Positions 5,001 through 6,540 of a stretch of 6,540 nucleotides of DNA are shown one piece after another. The stretch is from JAZQLP01 sp045629205. Its GTDB lineage: Bacteria; Bacillota; Clostridia; Oscillospirales; UBA644. Below the pieces are notes generated by a model. That model did not search any database and was not told the DNA's origin. It worked only from the letters and a program-made list of their open reading frames with translations. Where the stretch lies: contig JAZQQT010000113.1 in NCBI GenBank assembly GCA_045629205.1, forward strand, positions 1-6,540. The letters are read 5' to 3'. Every line of letters starts with the position of its first letter. Within the stretch, counting starts at the first letter, position 1. The translations under genes were made by a program, and so were the position numbers.

Positions 5001-6540
5001 AGTCGCTGATTTCCCTGCGACCGGAGTTGACGGAACAGCCACATATACCTTTACCACGGCAGCCGAGATCGGCAGTTATAAAATCAAAGAAACAACCGCT
5101 CCCACGGGTTATAAAATAAACTCAACCGTTTACCCCGTTACAGTCGGCAAAACCGCTTCGGCGGCTCAGAAGACCGCAGACGGCAAATGGCAGACGGTTT
5201 ATGATCTCACCGTAACGGGAACATCTTCCGGCGTTATTACTGTAGCAGACGAAACAACTACAGTTGATCTTACCTTAACAAAAGAGTGGTATGATAACTC
5301 CGATTCGGACGGCTTCAGACCGACATCTGTATCCTTCCATCTTACAAGACAGATCGAAGGCGGCGCTGTTGAATACATCATGGACGGCGCAAACAAAAAG
5401 GTATTTACCATTGCCAAACCGGCAGTGGCAAGCAATACATGGACTCTTGCCGTTGAAAATCTTCCCGCATATAAAGACGGAAAGAAATATACATACAGAA
5501 TTATCGAGCTTAATGCCGAAGGTGCCGAAATCACAGGTGACAGCACGTTTGATACTAACTACGATGTTCCGCAGTACAGACAGTCTGGCGGTAACTATAT
5601 AATCGCAGTAAACTCTTATAATTCCACAAAGATAAACATTATAGGCTCCAAATCATGGAACGACAGTGATTTTGCGGCTCTTACAGGTTATTCAAGACCC
5701 GATGAAATAAAAGTCACGCTTGTCGAGATCATTGGCGGAAAAGAAGAAATCGTTACTATCTCCGGGCTTACAAATCCTGTGACAGCAACAAAAGCAGACG
5801 ACTATGCGTTCAGCTTTGAAGATCTTCCCGAATACAGAGACGGCGAAAAGATCGTATATGCCGTAAGAGAAACCGCAATAAACGGTTACTCCGCAACATA
5901 TGACGATGATACATATACTATTGTAAATAATATAGTAACATCCGATAGTGATGTGTATAATCCGGTAACGGTAACGGTCAAGAAAGTCGATTCCGTTACA
6001 AACAATCCTCTCGCAGGCGCGATCTTCACCCTTTATAAGGCAGACGGAACGACCAAGATCAAAGACCTTGATGCTACCGGAGCCGACGGAAAAGCAACCG
6101 TAACATTCTCGGCAGCTTCCGATGTTGCTGAATATGTTATTAAAGAAACGACAGCTCCCGCCGGATATGTTGCAAGCACGGCTGTCTATAAATTTGAAGT
6201 TAAAAAATCCCTTACAGGCGCTCAGCAGGATAAAGACGGCAAATGGCAGAAGGTTTATAACCTTACCGTAACCGGAACTTCAGACGGCGTTATTGCTGTT
6301 GCAAACAGCGCAACAAACATTAGCCTGACCATCACAAAGAATTGGAACGACGATTCCAACAGAGACGGAAAGAGACCCGAATCCGTTTCCTTCGTTCTCA
6401 CAAGACAGATCGAAGGCGGCGCTGTTGAATACATCATGGACGGCGCAAACAAAAAGGTATTTACCATTGCCAAGCCGGCAGCGACAAGCAACACATGGAC
6501 TCTTACCGTTGAAAATCTTCCCGCATATAAAGACGGAAAG
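2050..6540 (+). CDS. Large secreted VWA and Cna-B/SpaA repeat surface adhesin (3' end outside the window)
   Basis: The frame is open from ATG 2050 (GGGAG at 2039-2043, 6 bp upstream) to the window edge: 1497 codons, no stop, so the protein is truncated here. Residues 1-27 are a signal peptide (KKK, hydrophobic core, likely cleavage SAA|E). Residues 111-475 are a von Willebrand A domain with an intact metal site: DASVS (118-122), T248 and TDG (288-290). It has two insertions (about 187-243 and 292-348), as in pilus-tip adhesins such as RrgA. Residues 476-713 are a beta-rich linker with FIDNIGSGM and LGNNGKLTL motifs. From 714, SpaA-like prealbumin domains (KKVD...ETTAPAGY type) alternate with Cna-B-like domains (KSW/KEW...YRDG...ETAVNGY type). 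Candidate isopeptide residues by eye include K721/E772, K849/E922, K960/E1014 and K1078/E1153. It probably binds host or matrix ligands at the cell surface. A sortase signal (LPxTG-like) is expected beyond 6540 but not seen. An adhesin or pilus-tip role is inferred; the ligand is unknown. Confidence 0.93.
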   Translation, partial: MKKKIVALLLSVMMIFGLLPASVFSAAETPDFVEIDGKWYEVSAIADTPTDTPTVSGANGTFKTEGGDGRVWTDKSVSVNNDGDIPSFDVTLSTVGQVYESVKSGTFQNRADVLFVLDASVSMEDSDIDASSGSGNITRIQALVSAVNKALGIIFDANPDNRVMITTYKENNGNYCEVLLPLGSYKPNANGEFITWGTRREIDYIFFIIPVGYSTYYYYSTASDLQVKNSSNTYVNYSHANIELGSYTFIQAGIQRGINSLIDEINSEMGTEKNRADTKTMPYVLLLTDGDANVASNTITGKITNGSTDFGGAEIAARTILTAAYWKDQLTALYRDYNPQIGGSNDTSIEAKFYTIGLSSDATISYNPALLAPQLLLNEFDNGVVSWNSTTATRVLKTGISGDGKISIRRDDANNVRARIVNLTSSNAALSKYNPDTGNNFIYTTDAYYSQAESQASLEQAFETLANDVMDDTIKKSLPVSFESVDPAVFGGVKFIDNIGSGMTVDATSTSVFTAKVGTGASAVSYTLSYNSALSDSSKYVYTTSDGEMLLIIDKSGANNVVTWEVPAEIIPLFDKVRNAANEVSYVDASPIRLTYNVHPSDEALSSLSGEKTFLCGSFTSGSRGTAESIYEPQEDNPHFFVFDEAENAFVAHDRFKDASLVNVAKKSNATNTASNAGEAVFPVKTSGDAKVMVNYLGNNGKLTLTPVSEAVTPVSITLKKVDGASGNNGILPGAVFTVTKSGASTGTDYTVGTDGTVAIKFTSSGTYTISEKTAPAGYQKNTTVYTVNVTQGAFAKPEKNTSGDYVSSAALAVESVKTGSPLASSSDYASGTLTVKDIPNTITISGSKSWNDSDFAALTGYSRPDEIEITLVEVKGSTETKVTQTGLTNPVSAKKANEYAFSFAGLPEYRDGVKIVYAVKETAVNGYSATYPADTYNIVNNVVTAESDIYNSVTVTVKKVDSATNNPLAGAIFTIYKEDGTTKVADFPATGVDGTATYTFTTAAEIGSYKIKETTAPTGYKINSTVYPVTVGKTASAAQKTADGKWQTVYDLTVTGTSSGVITVADETTTVDLTLTKEWYDNSDSDGFRPTSVSFHLTRQIEGGAVEYIMDGANKKVFTIAKPAVASNTWTLAVENLPAYKDGKKYTYRIIELNAEGAEITGDSTFDTNYDVPQYRQSGGNYIIAVNSYNSTKINIIGSKSWNDSDFAALTGYSRPDEIKVTLVEIIGGKEEIVTISGLTNPVTATKADDYAFSFEDLPEYRDGEKIVYAVRETAINGYSATYDDDTYTIVNNIVTSDSDVYNPVTVTVKKVDSVTNNPLAGAIFTLYKADGTTKIKDLDATGADGKATVTFSAASDVAEYVIKETTAPAGYVASTAVYKFEVKKSLTGAQQDKDGKWQKVYNLTVTGTSDGVIAVANSATNISLTITKNWNDDSNRDGKRPESVSFVLTRQIEGGAVEYIMDGANKKVFTIAKPAATSNTWTLTVENLPAYKDGK
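4189..4575 (+). other. First SpaA-like prealbumin domain, outside the tandem repeat
   Basis: Residues 714-842 hold SITLKKVDGASG (716-727), GAVFTV and ISEKTAPAGY (770-779), the standard SpaA-type isopeptide domain layout with K721 and E772 as candidate bond residues. Its tail, GTLTVKDIPNT (832-842), corresponds to the GVITVADETTT tail of the second SpaA-like domain, so it is a diverged relative of the SpaA-like domain inside the tandem repeat. It lacks a preceding Cna-B domain. Confidence 0.7.
4576..5631 (+). repeat. Tandem repeat unit 1 (1056 bp, Cna-B / SpaA-like / Cna-B)
   Basis: This encodes residues 843-1194: a Cna-B domain (about 843-953; SKSW with K849, E922 in VKETAVNGY, N952), a SpaA-like domain (about 954-1071; K960, E1014 in KETTAPTGY) and a second, different Cna-B domain (about 1072-1194; TKEW with K1078, E1153). 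Every anchor checked (SKSW, KKVD, DGKWQ, TRQIEGG) recurs exactly 1056 bp downstream, so the two units align without any gap over all that is visible. Confidence 0.9.
5632..6540 (+). repeat. Tandem repeat unit 2 (909 of 1056 bp visible)
   Basis: This is the second copy of the 352-residue block, residues 1195-1497, cut by the window edge. By hand count over 303 aligned residues, 217 are identical to unit 1 (about 72%) with no gaps. All candidate isopeptide residues are kept at +352: K1201/E1274, K1312/E1366 and K1430. Further copies may follow outside the window. Confidence 0.9.

Noticed and set aside
2007..5602. Other open frames inside the surface protein gene (e.g. 3131-3457, 3794-4036, 4931-5119, 5291-5602 plus; 2007-2303, 3168-3374, 3661-3846 minus)
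   Set aside because: All overlap a single continuous 1497-codon frame with signal peptide and recognisable domains; they have low-complexity composition and no translation signals.
5199..6494. Similar minus-strand open frames at 5199-5546 and 6255-6494 that appear to share a protein sequence
   Set aside because: They are antisense shadows of the duplicated second Cna-B domain; their similarity follows from the 1056-bp repeat. No RBS or promoter supports them.

Overview
The window looks like a chromosomal segment of an anaerobic Clostridia-type Firmicute, probably a gut Oscillospirales/Eubacteriales relative. This is inferred from moderate-to-low GC, A/G-rich Shine-Dalgarno sites (GGAG, GGGAG, GAGAGG), sigma-A-like promoters, a DUF6472-like small Cys protein, a lone STAS protein and a very large secreted VWA/Cna-B surface protein. 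I cannot name a species.

Layout. Positions 1-100 hold a short array of ACATCAT cores separated by GC-rich palindromic spacers. A two-gene plus-strand operon follows: a four-helix-bundle protein of the 23S rRNA-intervening-sequence (S23/IVP) family with an unusual C-terminal extension (140-601), overlapping an unrecognised 142-aa protein (594-1022). Converging on it is a 67-aa cysteine-rich DUF6472-like gene (1038-1241, minus) with its own promoter. A terminator-shaped hairpin whose T-tract faces the plus strand sits at 1306-1340. A 98-aa STAS-domain protein (1373-1669, minus) follows, driven by a perfect TTGACA-17-TATAAT promoter.

The 1670-2049 intergenic region is a divergent control region: the STAS promoter on one side, a TTGAAT-17-TATACT promoter for the big surface gene on the other, and between them a G9 tract, a small hairpin and an 11-bp-spaced direct repeat. 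A 9-bp stem-loop lies in the leader of the surface gene.

From 2050 to the window edge runs one uninterrupted reading frame (at least 1497 codons, no stop). It encodes a secreted pilus-tip/adhesin-like protein: signal peptide, VWA domain with an intact MIDAS and two large insertions, a middle beta-rich region, then alternating SpaA-like and Cna-B-like domains. The last 1965 bp is a gap-free tandem repeat with a 1056-bp (352-aa) period; the second copy is cut by the window edge. The repeat copies are a mosaic of nucleotide-identical blocks and strongly diverged stretches, suggesting intragenic recombination or gene conversion.

The genes do not form one obvious pathway. The most coherent biological story is a variable, repeat-built surface adhesin under a control region containing a slippage-prone G-tract. 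No new enzymatic or defence system can be supported from what is visible.
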